Below, one piece after another: positions 12,801 to 23,866 of a stretch of DNA of 64,000 nt. Under the pieces are notes generated by a model, which ran no database searches, was not told where the DNA came from, and saw only the letters and a list, made by a program, of their open reading frames with translations. The stretch spans positions 1,178,001 to 1,242,000 of the forward strand of contig JAMYHL010000001.1 in assembly GCA_025531455.1 (NCBI GenBank), given 5' to 3'. Within the stretch, counting starts at the first letter, position 1; each line of letters starts with the position of its first letter. Made by a program: the position numbers and the translations under genes. This DNA comes from Apiotrichum sp. Y4204. Lineage: Eukaryota > Basidiomycota > Tremellomycetes > Trichosporonales > Trichosporonaceae.

Positions 12801-13753
12801 CACCCGGATGTGCTCCGCTCTCCAGACCGGAGACCACCGTTCTGCATAGTCTGCTGGCACGCTACACACTGGCCACTGGACGCCGTGCCTAGTCACGCTG
12901 CGATACATGCGGTGAGCGCGGCTCGTGGAAAGTGTCCGCGGGTGTCCACGCTGGCCACGCTGGGCACGCCCTCGTGTCCGCGGGTCCCGCGTCCTGGAGG
13001 ATCGTCGATCGTCGATGGTCTGTGCCGACCATCTATCTGTGCGATGCATGGTGTCGCCGTCAATGCATTTAATGCCAGATGCATCGAGAAGCTGCTCGCA
13101 ACACCGCCTTCATCATCCCAAGTGTAGTACAGCCCCCGACGCTCTTCCGAATACTAGTGACCGAAGCCCGAGGGCCCCCTGAGGCGACAACAGCTCGCTC
13201 CTGTTTCGCAAACGCCGCCGCCAGATCGTGAGTCATCTTCCGAAAACACACGAGCTCAGCATCGCCGGAGGGCGGAGTGAGCCCCGCAATGCGCCGCGCG
13301 CAATGTATCCGTTTCCAATGCAGCGGACATGGCAGCCACGCCGTCATTGGCACCAGCTATGCGTCTCACCCTTCCAAGACAGGTGCTGACAGATGCCCGC
13401 CAGGTTTGCCGACATAGATTCCGAGAGCTGAAAAGGTTGTTTCGATCGTTTCACCGCCGGCGGCACATTGCCCGGCACATCGATTCCATTGCCCCTAACT
13501 GATTCAAACGCCGTCGAGCCACGGATTGCCGCCTCCGAGAATTCCATTCCCCGTGCACACTCATTCCTGTGTGCATTGTTGTTTGTTCTTCTTTCATCCT
13601 CTGCCGAACAGTGCACAGCGCCCGAGATCTTTGATGCACATCCAGCCAGCCGCCCGCTGACTTGCTGACGCTGTCTGACAAACACTCGAGCGCTTCAAAC
13701 GCCGCCGCTCACTGGAACTGGAAACCCACAACCAAGGATTCCAGTACATAAAG
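6867..13753. other. 6.9-kb gene-poor region between divergent RGS and ABC transporter genes
   Basis: No convincing gene on either strand. From about 6,870 to 8,050 the minus strand is strongly CT-rich (purine-rich on plus), which fits a long promoter or 5' leader for the RGS gene. From 8.1 to 13.7 kb there are only reading frames with no recognisable domain, no paired splice sites keeping frame, and rare-looking codons. A 10-nt-plus T run lies near 10,630. No tRNA, rRNA, transposase or reverse transcriptase was seen. Non-coding RNA or long UTRs are possible. Confidence 0.5.
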
Positions 13754-15879
13754 ATGCAAGAGCTCTACGACGAGGACTTGAAAGTGCCACTCGCCAATTC
13801 CATGTCTCTCACACCATCATCATATCCTACCATGACTGTCAATAAAGTCAAACCCATCAACAGCCACACCTCGCTGCCCATCGGCTCGCAGGTCACCTTC
13901 CAGAACCTGTCCTTTGCCGTCAAGGACAAGAAGGAGGGCCACAAGAAACTAGTCGACGATGTTTCTGTAAAGGTCTCCAGGGGTCAGGTACGTGGAAAAT
14001 GAACAGCCCTGGACGAGGTACTGACTCTTCAGATGTTGGCTATTCTCGGCCCATCGTGAGTGGCACACACATGCCATAGTACACGGGATACTAACTATCC
14101 AGGGGTGCCGGAAAGTCCACCTTGCTCGACCTCATGTCATTCCGCAAGCGCACTCTCGAGGGTGGTGAAGTGAGTGTCCGCGATAGAAGTGAAAGACCGC
14201 CGACTAACCATGTCTAGGCTCGACTCAATGGTCACCTTCTCGACGCGGCGTCCATGTCGGATGTCTCCTCGTTCGTTGAACAGTCCGATGAGCGTAAGTT
14301 TCATATTTACTTTCACTTGTGGCGTTCCTGACACATAGATTACGGTGTGCTCACCGTCCGCGAGACAATTCGTTTCGCCGCGCGCCTAAGCAACCCAAAG
14401 GCTACTCGCTCCCAGACTCGCGACCGCGTAGAAGACATCATCCAGGCTCTCGGTCTCAACAGTTGTGACAACGTCAAGATCGGTACCCCCATCCAGCGCG
14501 GTATTTCTGGCGGCCAGAAGCGCCGTGTCACTGTCGGCTGCGGTCTGGTTACCTTCCCGCGTATTCTGTTCCTCGACGAGCCAACTTCGGGTCTCGACTC
14601 GGCCTCGGCACGCGAAGTTATGTCTTCGATCCGCCGCATCGCCGAGACGGAGGGCATCATTGTCATTGCCACGATTCACGCCCCGTCTATTGAAACACTC
14701 CAGCTTTTCGACAACATGATGGTCCTTGCCAAGGGCCGCGTCGCATTCAACGGCACGCTCGACACCGCCGCGGTCCGCTGTGCTGAGATCGGCCACCCAA
14801 TCCCCCAGTTCCACAACCCTGCCGACCACCTCCTGGATCTCGTGTCCACCGACTTTGGCGGTGGCGGTGAGAAGGACGATGTCGTGCAAAAGCTCTGGGA
14901 GGCGCAGAAGGCCGCAGATGCCACAAAGCCCTCGTCTATTAATGACGGTCCGGTCTCAATCGAGCCCCAGCATGTGGTTCAGAAAAAGACCCTCGCAAAC
15001 CGGATTGCCATAACTGGAACTCTGATGGAGCGCACGCTCCTCAACTACTCGCGCAACCTACTTGCTTATGGCATGCGTCTCGGCATGTACGTCGGCATGG
15101 GTCTTCTGCTTGCCACCATCTGGATCCGCCTCGCCAACTCGGACGGCAAGATCAACGACCGCCTCTCTGTCCACTTCTTCTCCGTTGCCTTCCTCGCGTT
15201 CATGTCTGTGGCCGGTATCCCCTCCTTCCTCGAGGAACGCTCAGTGTTCCTCCGCGAGCGCCGTAACGGCCTCTACGGCGCGTTCCCATTCATGATTGCC
15301 AACACCCTGGTCACTCTCCCGTTCCTCTTCATGTGTGCTCTTCTCTTCTCCCTCATTATCTACTGGGCGATCGGGCTGCATCCTGGCGCAGGACACTTCT
15401 TCCGCTTCCTCGCCTTCCTCTTCCTTGCGCTCTTCGCGGCCGAGACCCAGGCAATGCTCATTTCCGCCATTGTCCCGATTTTCATCGCCGCGCTCGCCCT
15501 TTCGGCCTTTATGAACGGTTTCTGGATGTGTGTCCAAGGATACTTTATCCGCGCACGCTCCCTCCCGCGCTTCTGGTACTATTCATTCCACTGGATGTCG
15601 TACCAGACGTACGCCTTTGAAATTCTGGCCAAGAACGACCTCGTAGGCGAGCTCTTCAAGTGCAACTCGGCGACTCTGCCCGATGGCTCGTGTATGTGTG
15701 TTTTCCCCCCGTCACAGGCCACGATCGCCGCCCACGGCCAGTGCGTAGTTTCCGGACAGGACGTTATCGACTACCTCGAGTTTGGCGGCATCAACATGGG
15801 CGTGTACGCGGCCATTCTCGTCGGCATTATTGTCCTCTACCGCGTGGTCATGTACCTCATCCTTGCGGTCCGTCGTTAG
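13754..15879 (+). CDS. ABCG (White/WBC) half-size ABC transporter
   Basis: ATP-driven exporter of the plasma or internal membrane; the substrate is unknown. Exons 13754-13987, 14033-14055, 14103-14169, 14218-14293 and 14339-15879 encode 646 aa in the NBD-then-TMD order of ABCG half transporters, so it must dimerise. Walker A (GPSGAGKST) is split by an intron. The Q-loop region VLTVRETIRFAARL, signature ISGGQKRR, Walker B RILFLDEP and D-loop TSGLDS all follow. Residues from about 395 on form six or so hydrophobic segments of the ABC2 membrane domain, with a Cys-containing extracellular loop (CNSATLPDGSC) before the last helix. Exon 2 is only 23 nt. Length matches fungal WBC proteins and Drosophila White; full-length PDR pumps are twice as long. 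Confidence 0.9.
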
Positions 15880-16515
15880 TTCCTTCTGATTAAACACACA
15901 CACGCGCTACACCTAGATAATGCCCACTAATAGTAAACCCCTAGTATCTCTTTTTTGAAGCTATGTACAGTATCAATTATATGCATGCATCTGTTCCTGC
16001 AGACCAGTGAATATGTGGTTGATCGAGACGGTGTGGCACCTCGTTTGTTGGCTGGATGTAGCACTTTGATTTTTCACCGTATTGTGACAAATTTCCTTGA
16101 GATAATGTTAGTGTTCATGCAATTTCGTTACATTGCAGGCCATACTCCGGGAACACATTACGATACTACTCCAACTTGTTTGACGAAGTGCCGGATTCCC
16201 ATAGGACGAAGGAAGAGGAAGGCCGGTGGGGAGGTTCTTTAATCTGTGGCTGGGCAGCTGGAGGGTCCAGCCACGCCGGGGGCGTGTTGCGAGACCGTTG
16301 AGGCCCGAGAGAGAGAGAGTCGGAACGCGGAAGGGAAGCTCCGCTGCAGAGAGATTAATGTATGTGACGGGGTCAGCGTGAAGTGCAGGTAGCTCTGCAG
16401 CTTTGGTGAGAAAGACGAGTTGCGCAGTTCAAGTACAGTGTGTCCTCCATGGACGGCATTCGTCATATCTCGCAATCTCCAACTCAACGCCCTATTCGCC
16501 ACGCTTGCGGCCTCT

Positions 16516-16587
<72 letters not shown>

Positions 16588-16748
16588 AGCTGGTGCTAGT
16601 GATACATGCGAGTGGGGTATGTGTACCTATGCAATGATGGTCCGAATGATCGCTGGGTGGAAGAGCGGTTTTGGATGCGGGGCGGTTTCTTGCCGGCGTG
16701 CGGGACGTAAAGGATAAGGTGATATGTTGGTGGTTGTGGTCGGCCAGA
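15880..16748. other. Convergent intergenic region with GA and poly-C tracts
   Basis: The region between the 3' ends of the ABC transporter and the mitochondrial carrier. It contains a short GA repeat near 16,308-16,320 and the 68-nt poly-C run annotated separately. No gene is seen. Confidence 0.5.
16518..16585 (+). repeat. Poly-C homopolymer, 68 nt
   Basis: An uninterrupted run of 68 cytosines, read directly. It lies 164 nt downstream of the stop codon of the carrier gene, on the opposite strand. On the minus strand it is G68, able to form stacked G-quadruplexes; on plus it could form an i-motif. An assembly or sequencing artefact is a fair alternative. Confidence 0.95.
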
Positions 16749-18149
16749 TTAGGCAAGACGCTCCTCTTCAATAACCTCGGTTACGCTGCCGAGCTTGGCC
16801 GCAACAAGTTCGTAGATGAGGAACATGCACGCGGCGTTGGGAACGACACGGAGCATGTGCGCTGTCAGACCGCCGTACAAGCTGCTCACGCCCTCTTCCT
16901 TGATGACAAGCTTGAGCGTCTGCAGGAGGCCGGTGTACTTCTGAACGCCGTTGACAGCCGGCTGACGGAGACGAGTGCGGATCACTTCGTGCGGGTAAGT
17001 GATAAGAGACGCAATTGCCTTGGCACCGCCGGACGCGCCAAGGATCGAGCCGATCTTGCTGAGCAGCGGCGTATGCTGGTCGTCCATGTCGACACTGCGG
17101 GTCCGCCCGATACGCTTGAAGCGCTCATACAGCACCCACTGGATGACACCCTCCGAGACACCAAGGTACGATGCCGACAGACCACGGTACAGGCCCTTGA
17201 GGCCCTCAGTCCGGATGATGTGCATAGTCATGCCGTATGCCGAGCGCGGTTCACCAACCAGCGCCTCACGTTTTCGTGCCGAAAGCTGCAGACGCGTCTT
17301 GACGACCCAGATGGGGTTCGTTCCTGTCGATGTCATGACACCAGCAATGACCGCGGCACCAAGATGGACCAAGGGTGAATCTTCGGAGGTCTGTCCAACC
17401 TTCTCTGTCGGCGCGTTTGGGAAGGTTTTGGCAAGGAAGGCTTTTGAGGTCGGGTAGAAGTAGAAGTTGATGGCACTGCGTGTGAGCATGTCACCTTCCA
17501 GATCCGCATCCACTGAGCTCAACGACAGTCCAGTTAAGAATGTCCGACAACCTGTCCAAATGGGCTGCAACCAACATGAACAGGCAGGCTCACAACTCCC
17601 GTGATCGTGCACACAACACAGTCACAAGCAAGCTCTACTCACCGAGCAGGAATAATGCCACCAAGACTCGGCCCAAGACCGCGGTACAGCGCACGCCAGC
17701 CCTCCTCGACCTGTATCCGGCGAATAAGGTAGAGGGTGTCGACAAATTGGTACAGCCCACCGACGACGCCGCTTCGGCGTGGCACCTGCTTCGTTGCCTG
17801 CTTGGCAGCCATCTCCGCCTCGTGCTGGAACACAGCCGCTGCATTCCCGTTCCCGTTCTTCGCTGGCGACGGCGGATGAACCTTGAAGAGGTCGGACTGC
17901 AGGCGCGTCTATCGTCAGCTCCATCTTTGCCTGATTTCCCACCTTGACGACGTCAAAGGGAGACGTCACGAGGGCTCCAGCCATGCCCCCCAAACTGCTG
18001 TTAGCCACTAGCTCGGGTGCGTCGCGGACATCAATCAGCTTGGCTCACCTTCCGGCCAGCGAGTGCTGCCATCCATGTAGCTCCTTCTTCTTCTTCGGCA
18101 GGGGAATGAGGCGAGACGACGAAGGCGCCGCACCGGTCTGGGCGGACAT
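16749..18149 (-). CDS. RIM2: Mitochondrial pyrimidine nucleotide carrier, Rim2-like (SLC25 family)
   Basis: Inner-membrane carrier exchanging pyrimidine nucleotides between cytosol and matrix, needed for mtDNA and mtRNA synthesis. Exons 18149-18049, 17997-17943, 17908-17643 and 17475-16749 encode 382 aa. Three SLC25 repeats each show a PxD/ExxK/RxR-type signature: SPFDVVKTRLQ, NPIWVVKTRLQ and YPHEVIRTRLRQ. The last two are close to the form seen in yeast Rim2 and human SLC25A33/36. Between the first signature and helix 2 is a long hydrophilic insert, also usual in Rim2. The first exon gives a Lys-rich cytosolic N-terminus (PKKKKELH). The donor of intron 2 is GTGGGA, weaker than the rest. It diverges from RPC25 across 534 bp. 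Confidence 0.88.
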
Positions 18150-18683
18150 GGTGTTCTAAGGGTTCTATCGGGACGTGTCCGGCAAGTCGTAAAAGGTACA
18201 GTGGCGACGCTTGAGCAAGATGGCGATGGTATCGAGCCGAAAAGAAGTGTAGTCCGCAGAACAGAGGAGCAGAGTCGGATAATATCTCTTTTGTGTAGAA
18301 GCAAGATGTGGTATATCGAGATGCAGAGTCCCAAAGGAGATGGGCTTGGCCGGCGTTGTCTGAAATTATTTTCACCGTCATCTCAGGCGCGGCTGGCCAG
18401 AGACCGGAAAACGGGTTAATATGCCGTGGATATTTCAGCCGGGATACTTAAGAGTGGCAACGGAATCAAAAGGATCAACGTATGACACCCAGGTACAGCA
18501 CAGTCTGAGAAGTTGAGGTTTTCCAGATCCAGAGGTGGAGGTCGTCAAAGTCTTCGAGTACGTGAGCAGCTGTTTGTGACAACAGAGGCAGCATCTTGCG
18601 CGACATTTCTGGAGGAATCAGCATCATAACTCTCCTTGAACACTTTCGGTCACTGTGGGCATGAAGACGAGCTGAGTGACGGC
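18150..18683. promoter_or_regulatory. Divergent intergenic region RIM2-like / RPC25
   Basis: 534 bp between two start codons. It holds a GGATACTTAAG element at about 18,442-18,452, about 230 bp before the RPC25 start; the same 11-mer occurs upstream of the His-rich gene near 26,024. No other gene is seen. Confidence 0.4.
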
Positions 18684-19805
18684 ATGTTCAATCTTATAGC
18701 GGTCAAAGTGAGTGACAATCAGCAGGTGTCAGAACCCGTGGTCTCTGTGCTACTGTCAGCAGCTCGTGCTCACGCCAGGACACGATACCCGTCGCGCCCA
18801 AGACGTTTGGAATAGATCCGGCGGTAACGATCCAGGATGCGTTAAACAAGAAGTACGTGCTAGAGCAACGCATGGCGCCGAATGATGATACTCACCGGTG
18901 GCAGGTTTGCGAACCGTTTGATCCAGGAGCGGGGACTGGCGTTGTCGGTGTTCGACATCCTTACGGCGCAGGAGGGGCGAGTAACATGGGGGAATGGGCA
19001 GATGTACTACAAGGGTGAGTATTTTGGGGGTTTGTTCCGAGGGAGTGGGGCGTGAGAGCTGGTATGACAGATGGGGGCGTGTGGGGCGACAGATCGACGA
19101 GGCTTCCCTACCAACGAGAGAACTGACCTCACCACAGTATCATTTCGCGTCCTTCTATTCTCTCCTTTTGTTGGCGAGGTTATCGTCGGAAAGGTATTGA
19201 GCACAACGCCCCAATACATACGAGGTAAGTCCAAGCGCATGTGGATTCGGAGCGCTTGTGGATCGCACTGACAGACAGTATCACTCGGGTTCTTTGAGGA
19301 CATCTACATCCCTCCGACACTTCTTCCCCCCAACTCAGCCTAGTGAGTATACGGATTATTCTTGGTTCTGACACACAGTGACGAGAACGAGAAGCGCTTC
19401 TTTTGGTATCCTGGAGATGACGGACCACCGCTAGATGCGATCGCACTTCAGAACACTGTCAAATCTGGTGAGTGTTGAATGTTGTCCTTGCGGTGATGGT
19501 TGTGAGGACGGGGATGCCCAGCGCCGCATGCTCCTCACTCCTTTGTTTGGGTGCTTACTCCAGAACGATTCTACTACGATATTGGAGAGCCGATCCGATT
19601 CCGCGTCGACAGTCTCGAGTGGCAGGAGAATGAGCCGGGACCGCCACGAGCAAAGGAAGAAGGAGAGAAGACGGAGGATGCGGACGAGGACCCGCATGCC
19701 AAAGCTGGGTTCCGAGTCATTGCAGCTGTCGCGGAGCAGGGTTTGGGCCTCGTGAGCTGGTGGGGCGAGGGAGAGGAGGGAGAGGAGGGAGAGGAGCAGG
19801 TGTAG
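18684..19805 (+). CDS. RPC25: RNA polymerase III subunit RPC25 (RPC8)
   Basis: Rpb7-family stalk subunit of RNA polymerase III, pairing with RPC17 for initiation in the nucleus. Seven exons (18684-18707, 18779-18852, 18905-19014, 19138-19224, 19279-19342, 19379-19467, 19564-19805) encode 229 aa, close to the family's usual 200-230. The SHS2 part reads DTIPVAPKTFG, DALNKKFANRL, GLALSVFDIL; the S1/OB part reads SFRVLLFSPFVGEV, VSLGFFEDIYIPP and YYDIGEPIRFRV. This order and the acidic C-terminal tail match RPC25 rather than RPB7. Exon 1 codes only eight residues (MFNLIAVK), chosen because MF plus a hydrophobic stretch opens all RPC25 proteins and the GTGAGT donor keeps frame. Exon count is high for 690 coding nt. 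Confidence 0.87.
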
Positions 19806-20321
19806 ACATCTGTACTATGGATTACACTGTACTTGCACACACACCACAACACAAAGAGCGTTAATTAAATCGAAATATGGAGACCGAGGCGGCTCAGGCG
19901 ATGGAATCAGTTGAGAAGTCGGGGGACCCTTCGCGGCTAGGTACTATGACGAACGAGCTACAAGTGCTAAACTACTGTTCTACTGACGGCAATCACAGCG
20001 TCAGCTACAGGTTTGGACGTAGGGATTCATGATCAGTATGAATGTGGAGTAATGGGCTGCACTGCATGGAATGCATCAAGTTCTTTTGGGGCCTGGTGGC
20101 TTCCCTGCTACGATTGGGCGCTGTTTGGAATTGATGGTGGATGATCATGGATGACTGTACACTGTCTGCTGCCATCAGATCAGCGATTGCAGACTGCCTT
20201 CCTCGTTCTTGTTTGTGTCCACCCAACTCTTATTCTTCACCTTTGCACTGTCTCTCATACTCTTGCCTTCACTCTTTCCACCAACTCTTCATCTTGCCAC
20301 AGCATCACGCCACTCTCCATC
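19806..20321. other. Intergenic region RPC25 to coiled-coil gene
   Basis: 516 bp, presumed RPC25 3' UTR and the promoter of the next gene. The last 120 bp before the ATG are CT-rich. Nothing else is seen. Confidence 0.4.
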
Positions 20322-20999
20322 ATGGCCCGCAAGACCAAGAAAGTCAAGGACAACTCTGACCCGGAGAGCGACGATGGCGAAATGACTCAGTAAGTCAGAC
20401 CCCACCTTTGACACCCCTCTTTTGCCTTCCTTCCTGCGCGAGTGTCGGTCACTTACACACATCAGCTTCAACCTTGAGGAAACTTTCAACGTTGCTGTCA
20501 AGGAGGCGGTCAACGCGGCGAAAAGGAAGGCGGCAGCGATCAGCAAGGAAGGGCACAAGAACATTGACAGCGTGGTATGTCCCAAGCGGCGCGTCCGATG
20601 GTCGAGTGACTTCCTCGTTGACCCCAGATTGAAAAGTACAGGCACATGGTCGAAGTGACGCACAAGGCCGAGCTGTGAGTTCTTTCCAGCTATAACTGCA
20701 CTCTCCTCCTAACCCACAGCGAAGAATGGTACGCGAAATTCCGCGCCGATCTCGCAAAGGAGGACGAGATTATCGCCAATGCGAACAAGGAGCTGCGTAA
20801 TTGCAGCATCGAGCTGGAGGCTGTGTTGGCCGACTTTGCGCGTGAGCAGGCGGCCATTCTCGCCGAAGAGGAGCGGATGAAGCGGGGCTTCCTTGCGACC
20901 ATCAAGGATCTCATCGAGAGTGAGTCGCAGAAAGAGGGCCAGAAAAGCTGACTTGCAGAGGAAAACGAGGCTGTCGCGAATATCAACGTCTCCGATTGA
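20322..20999 (+). CDS. Small coiled-coil protein of unknown function
   Basis: I do not recognise it with confidence. Exons 20322-20389, 20466-20574, 20628-20674, 20720-20919 and 20959-20999 encode 154 aa; all four introns have good donors and CAG acceptors, and phase is kept throughout, which supports a real gene. A basic start (MARKTKKVK) and an acidic SDPESDDGE patch precede an almost unbroken helix rich in Ala, Glu, Lys and Arg (FNLEETFNVAVKEA, IEKYRHMVEV, LEEWYAKFRADL, IANANKELRNCSIELEAV). The layout, a charged N-terminus followed by one long coiled coil with an IEKYR-like turn, recalls the Cor1/Xlr/Xmr (SYCP3-like) family, but this is only a visual resemblance. A kinetochore or structural role is equally possible. 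Confidence 0.7.
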
Positions 21000-21309
21000 A
21001 GGTGAGGAGGAACCTATCGGGTTTCTGACGCACTTGGCAGGTAGAGACGGCTTCACTCGTAAATGGGATTGAGCCATAGGATCCTTCCATTCATCCGTCC
21101 ACCGGCTTAGTAAGAGAAAGCGGTTAGAGTCAGTAAGTAACGTGGCTGAGCCGCCTCTCGCGCTGCAGCGCCCTGTCCTCGCTGACATGCGCTCCACAGA
21201 TCGAGATGTAGTAGTAATACATGAGCCGAACAACATGCAGGAGATGCGTCTATTTTTTCTTGAGCTTCATTTCGAGTCTGGTGTCAGGATGTTCCGGCAA
21301 GTCGGGGAC
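21000..21309. other. Short convergent intergenic region
   Basis: 310 bp between the stops of the coiled-coil gene and the OXLD1-like gene, presumed overlapping 3' UTRs. Nothing else is seen. Confidence 0.4.
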
Positions 21310-21828
21310 TCACGCCATGAACGCCGCCATCGTCGGGTCGACAGGCTTGGGCACGTCATCCGGGTTTTCTCTATCCTCGGTGACTACCGCGGGCCACTTT
21401 TCTCGCGGAACGCCCTGTTCCTCGAGAGCTGTACGGGCCTTCCTGACCGCGGTATTGAATGCTTCGAGATCCTCCGCATACAAGGTGAGCACACAATGTA
21501 CGCATCCGGACATGCAGCACGCTATGTGTAAGCAAATATCCCCGGCTCCTTGTTACTCACCTTCATCGCCTGGTACCGGCGGTCGTTCGGGGATGCGCAC
21601 ACCCGCGACTGTGACTCCGCCCTCGGTCGGCGTTGATGGACCGACGGGAGCTTGTGGGAGCTCGTTGTGCTGCTGCGGTGGGGGTGGAGGAGGTACTGGA
21701 CGTCGGCGGAACTTGGCCATGAGGTCGGGGTACGCGACCGGGGTGGAGGAGAATGCGCGCCGTGCGCTCAACAGCCGAGTCGGCCGGAGAGACAGAAGGG
21801 GACACAGTTGTCGCAGGGGGGCCGTCAT
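21310..21828 (-). CDS. OXLD1-like (oxidoreductase-like domain) mitochondrial protein
   Basis: Member of the small oxidoreductase-like family (human OXLD1); the molecular role is unsettled in the literature. Exons 21828-21561 and 21521-21310 encode 159 aa. The N-terminus looks like a mitochondrial presequence (Arg/Leu/Ser-rich, no acids: MTAPLRQLCPLLSLRPTR, then RRAFSST). A Pro-rich linker follows, then the hallmark PGDEACCMSGCVHCV with four conserved Cys, and LYAEDLEAF. The 39-nt intron falls inside PGDEA, and only the TAG acceptor at 21522-21524 restores the motif. I chose the ATG at 21828 over an upstream in-frame one at 21948 because it gives a clean presequence. The C-terminus is acidic and Pro-rich. 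Confidence 0.82.
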
Positions 21829-22534
21829 GGCATATCGTATGGCGCGTGTGATGGGTGACAATGTTGAGTATTTTGATTTTGGCGAGGATGTGGTCGCTGA
21901 TCTTGTGAGCGAGTTTGACGGAGTGTCATTCGCCAAAGTGGGACGCAATGTGCACTATGTGGGGCCCAGTTCAAGGTGTTATAAACGGTGGAGGTGATGG
22001 AGAGAACACAACATCTAAACCCTCTAGCGCGTCTTGGACCATCCATCACGCCCAAGTCATGCTCGTAAGCATATCCATTCGGAGCAAGATCGGAAGTTAT
22101 GCCGATCCCGGACGCGTCAAGCTCGGCGATCAGCTTAGAACTTCTTGCTGATCATTCAACCATCAGTCAGCAATGCCGTGGTCGCCGAAGCAACACCGGA
22201 ATTGTCTTCTAGGACCTGGGGGGGTTATACCATGTGGTTGTATTGCACAGTTGTATCGCATGTATCGCACACCTCCGGGCCGCCGAGACAGTCGAGCGGC
22301 TCTGGCCGCCCCACAATCCCCACCTCCGCCACGGGATGGATATCCAGCCGTGATCGTGACCGGCAATCGGTATCGAGCGTGCAAGCTGCAAGGCCGTACT
22401 CGACGCCCAACTCCAGTGGGGAAAAGTGATTTAGGCGACGGTCCACGATATAATATAGCAGCTGACTTGTGCATGCGATCCTGCTCTCTTCGCTTCCTCT
22501 CTCACTCTCTCACACACTCTCACCTGTACCCACC
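21829..22534. promoter_or_regulatory. Divergent intergenic region OXLD1-like / acyl-CoA thioesterase
   Basis: 706 bp between two start codons. CT-rich sequence (about 22,490-22,530) runs up to the thioesterase ATG. No gene or RNA is seen. Confidence 0.4.
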
Positions 22535-23866
22535 ATGCCCGCACTCAAGTCGATGCACGAGTCGCTGTCCGTCACGCCGACAGGGCGCCTGTTGGGCCTC
22601 GAGTCGTTCCGCGCCGAGAATCTGTGGACCCCGCCGGGAAACCGCGGTGTCTTTGGCGGACAGGTTATCGGCCAGGCGCTCATGGCGGCGATCAAGACTG
22701 TCGAGGGAAAGGACTTGCACTCGCAGCATGTGAGTGGTTGGCCGGAAGACTTGTTGTAGTGTTTGGAATGTGACTGACTCTTGCAGTGCTACTTCCTTCT
22801 CCCGTACGCAACTTGTCTGATAATAATGGACCCCACTGACACGATCGCAGATGTGACTCGCGTGTGCCTGTCACTTATGCCGTTGAGAGGCTGCGCGACG
22901 GAAAGAGCTATGTGACTCGGTGAGTGGAAGTCGTGAGGATACGACCGCCCCGCCGGGTTTCTCCTTTGGGGTTCGCTTTTCTCGCCATGGGAGTGGGCAC
23001 CGCTAACGACAGCCTCGTGCACGCGATCCAAAACTCGGAAACAATCTTCATTCTGATGGCATCCTTCACAGTCCCGCCAGTGCCCATCGCGCCGGCGGTC
23101 GCGGCGAAAGTGACAAACGCCGAGCCGGAGGAGGACGATGACGGGCCCGTCCCCTTCGCTACCCGGTACCAGCGGCCTGTTCCCGCGGGGATCAAGCCGT
23201 TTGCGGTGGCTAACGATCCCAGCAACCGCTGGAAGGACTATGTCACCTCCATGGGGGACTTTGGTGTCCGTATCGCGACAAACGAGGAGACGAAGAACGC
23301 GTTCCTGGCCGTGAGTCAACTCTCTCATAGCCTGGACCTTGGCTGACTTCAGGACACGGGCGCGGAGCGCCCGCTCATGGCTATCCGCGGACGCGGGCAG
23401 TCGGGGAAGAACCACGCTTCCCGTGCCCTCTGGCTCAAGCCCCGGATGTCCGGCTCGCGTATGACCCCCAACGAGATTCGCGCAATGATCGGATACATGA
23501 CGGACTCGCAGACGGTCGCGACGGCGAGCCGGACAATTGGCCTGAGTGCCAAGTCAGACCCCAGGCTGGGCATGGTGGTGAGTACGAGCTGCTATCAATT
23601 GGTGAAGCGTTGAATATTCCGCTCACCCACAGGCCACGATCGACCACACGATCCACTTCTACCCCTTCCCGCCAAGCTACGACGGCACACAGCCGGTACT
23701 GCACGTGATCGACGCCGTGGCGGTAGACCTCTCCGCCGGACGCGGCGTCGTCACTGGGCGCGTGTATACTGAGGACGGTGTGCTCATCGCCACAACGAGC
23801 CAGGAGGGTGTGGTGCGTGCCCAGGCTGAGGGGAAGCGGCCGCGCAAGGAGACTGCGCGGCTGTGA
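22535..23866 (+). CDS. Peroxisomal acyl-CoA thioesterase (TesB / Tes1 / ACOT8 family)
   Basis: Hydrolyses acyl-CoA to free acid and CoA, linked to peroxisomal beta-oxidation. Six exons (22535-22729, 22787-22803, 22851-22919, 23013-23310, 23353-23577, 23633-23866) encode 345 aa. It is a double-hotdog enzyme: repeat 1 has VFGGQVIGQAL, HCYFLLP and VERLRDGKSYVTR; repeat 2 has TIDHTIHFYPFP, with the catalytic Asp expected in IDHT. Downstream, GRVYTEDGVLIATTSQEGVVR is the usual C-terminal TesB end. The last three residues are ARL, a good peroxisomal targeting signal type 1. Exon 2 is only 17 nt, but it carries the conserved CYFLLP. The fit to the family is strong; chain-length preference cannot be seen. 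Confidence 0.9.

Noticed and set aside
12462..13049. 195-codon open frame on the minus strand
   Set aside because: Arg/Ser-rich random-looking sequence, no domain and no splice support.
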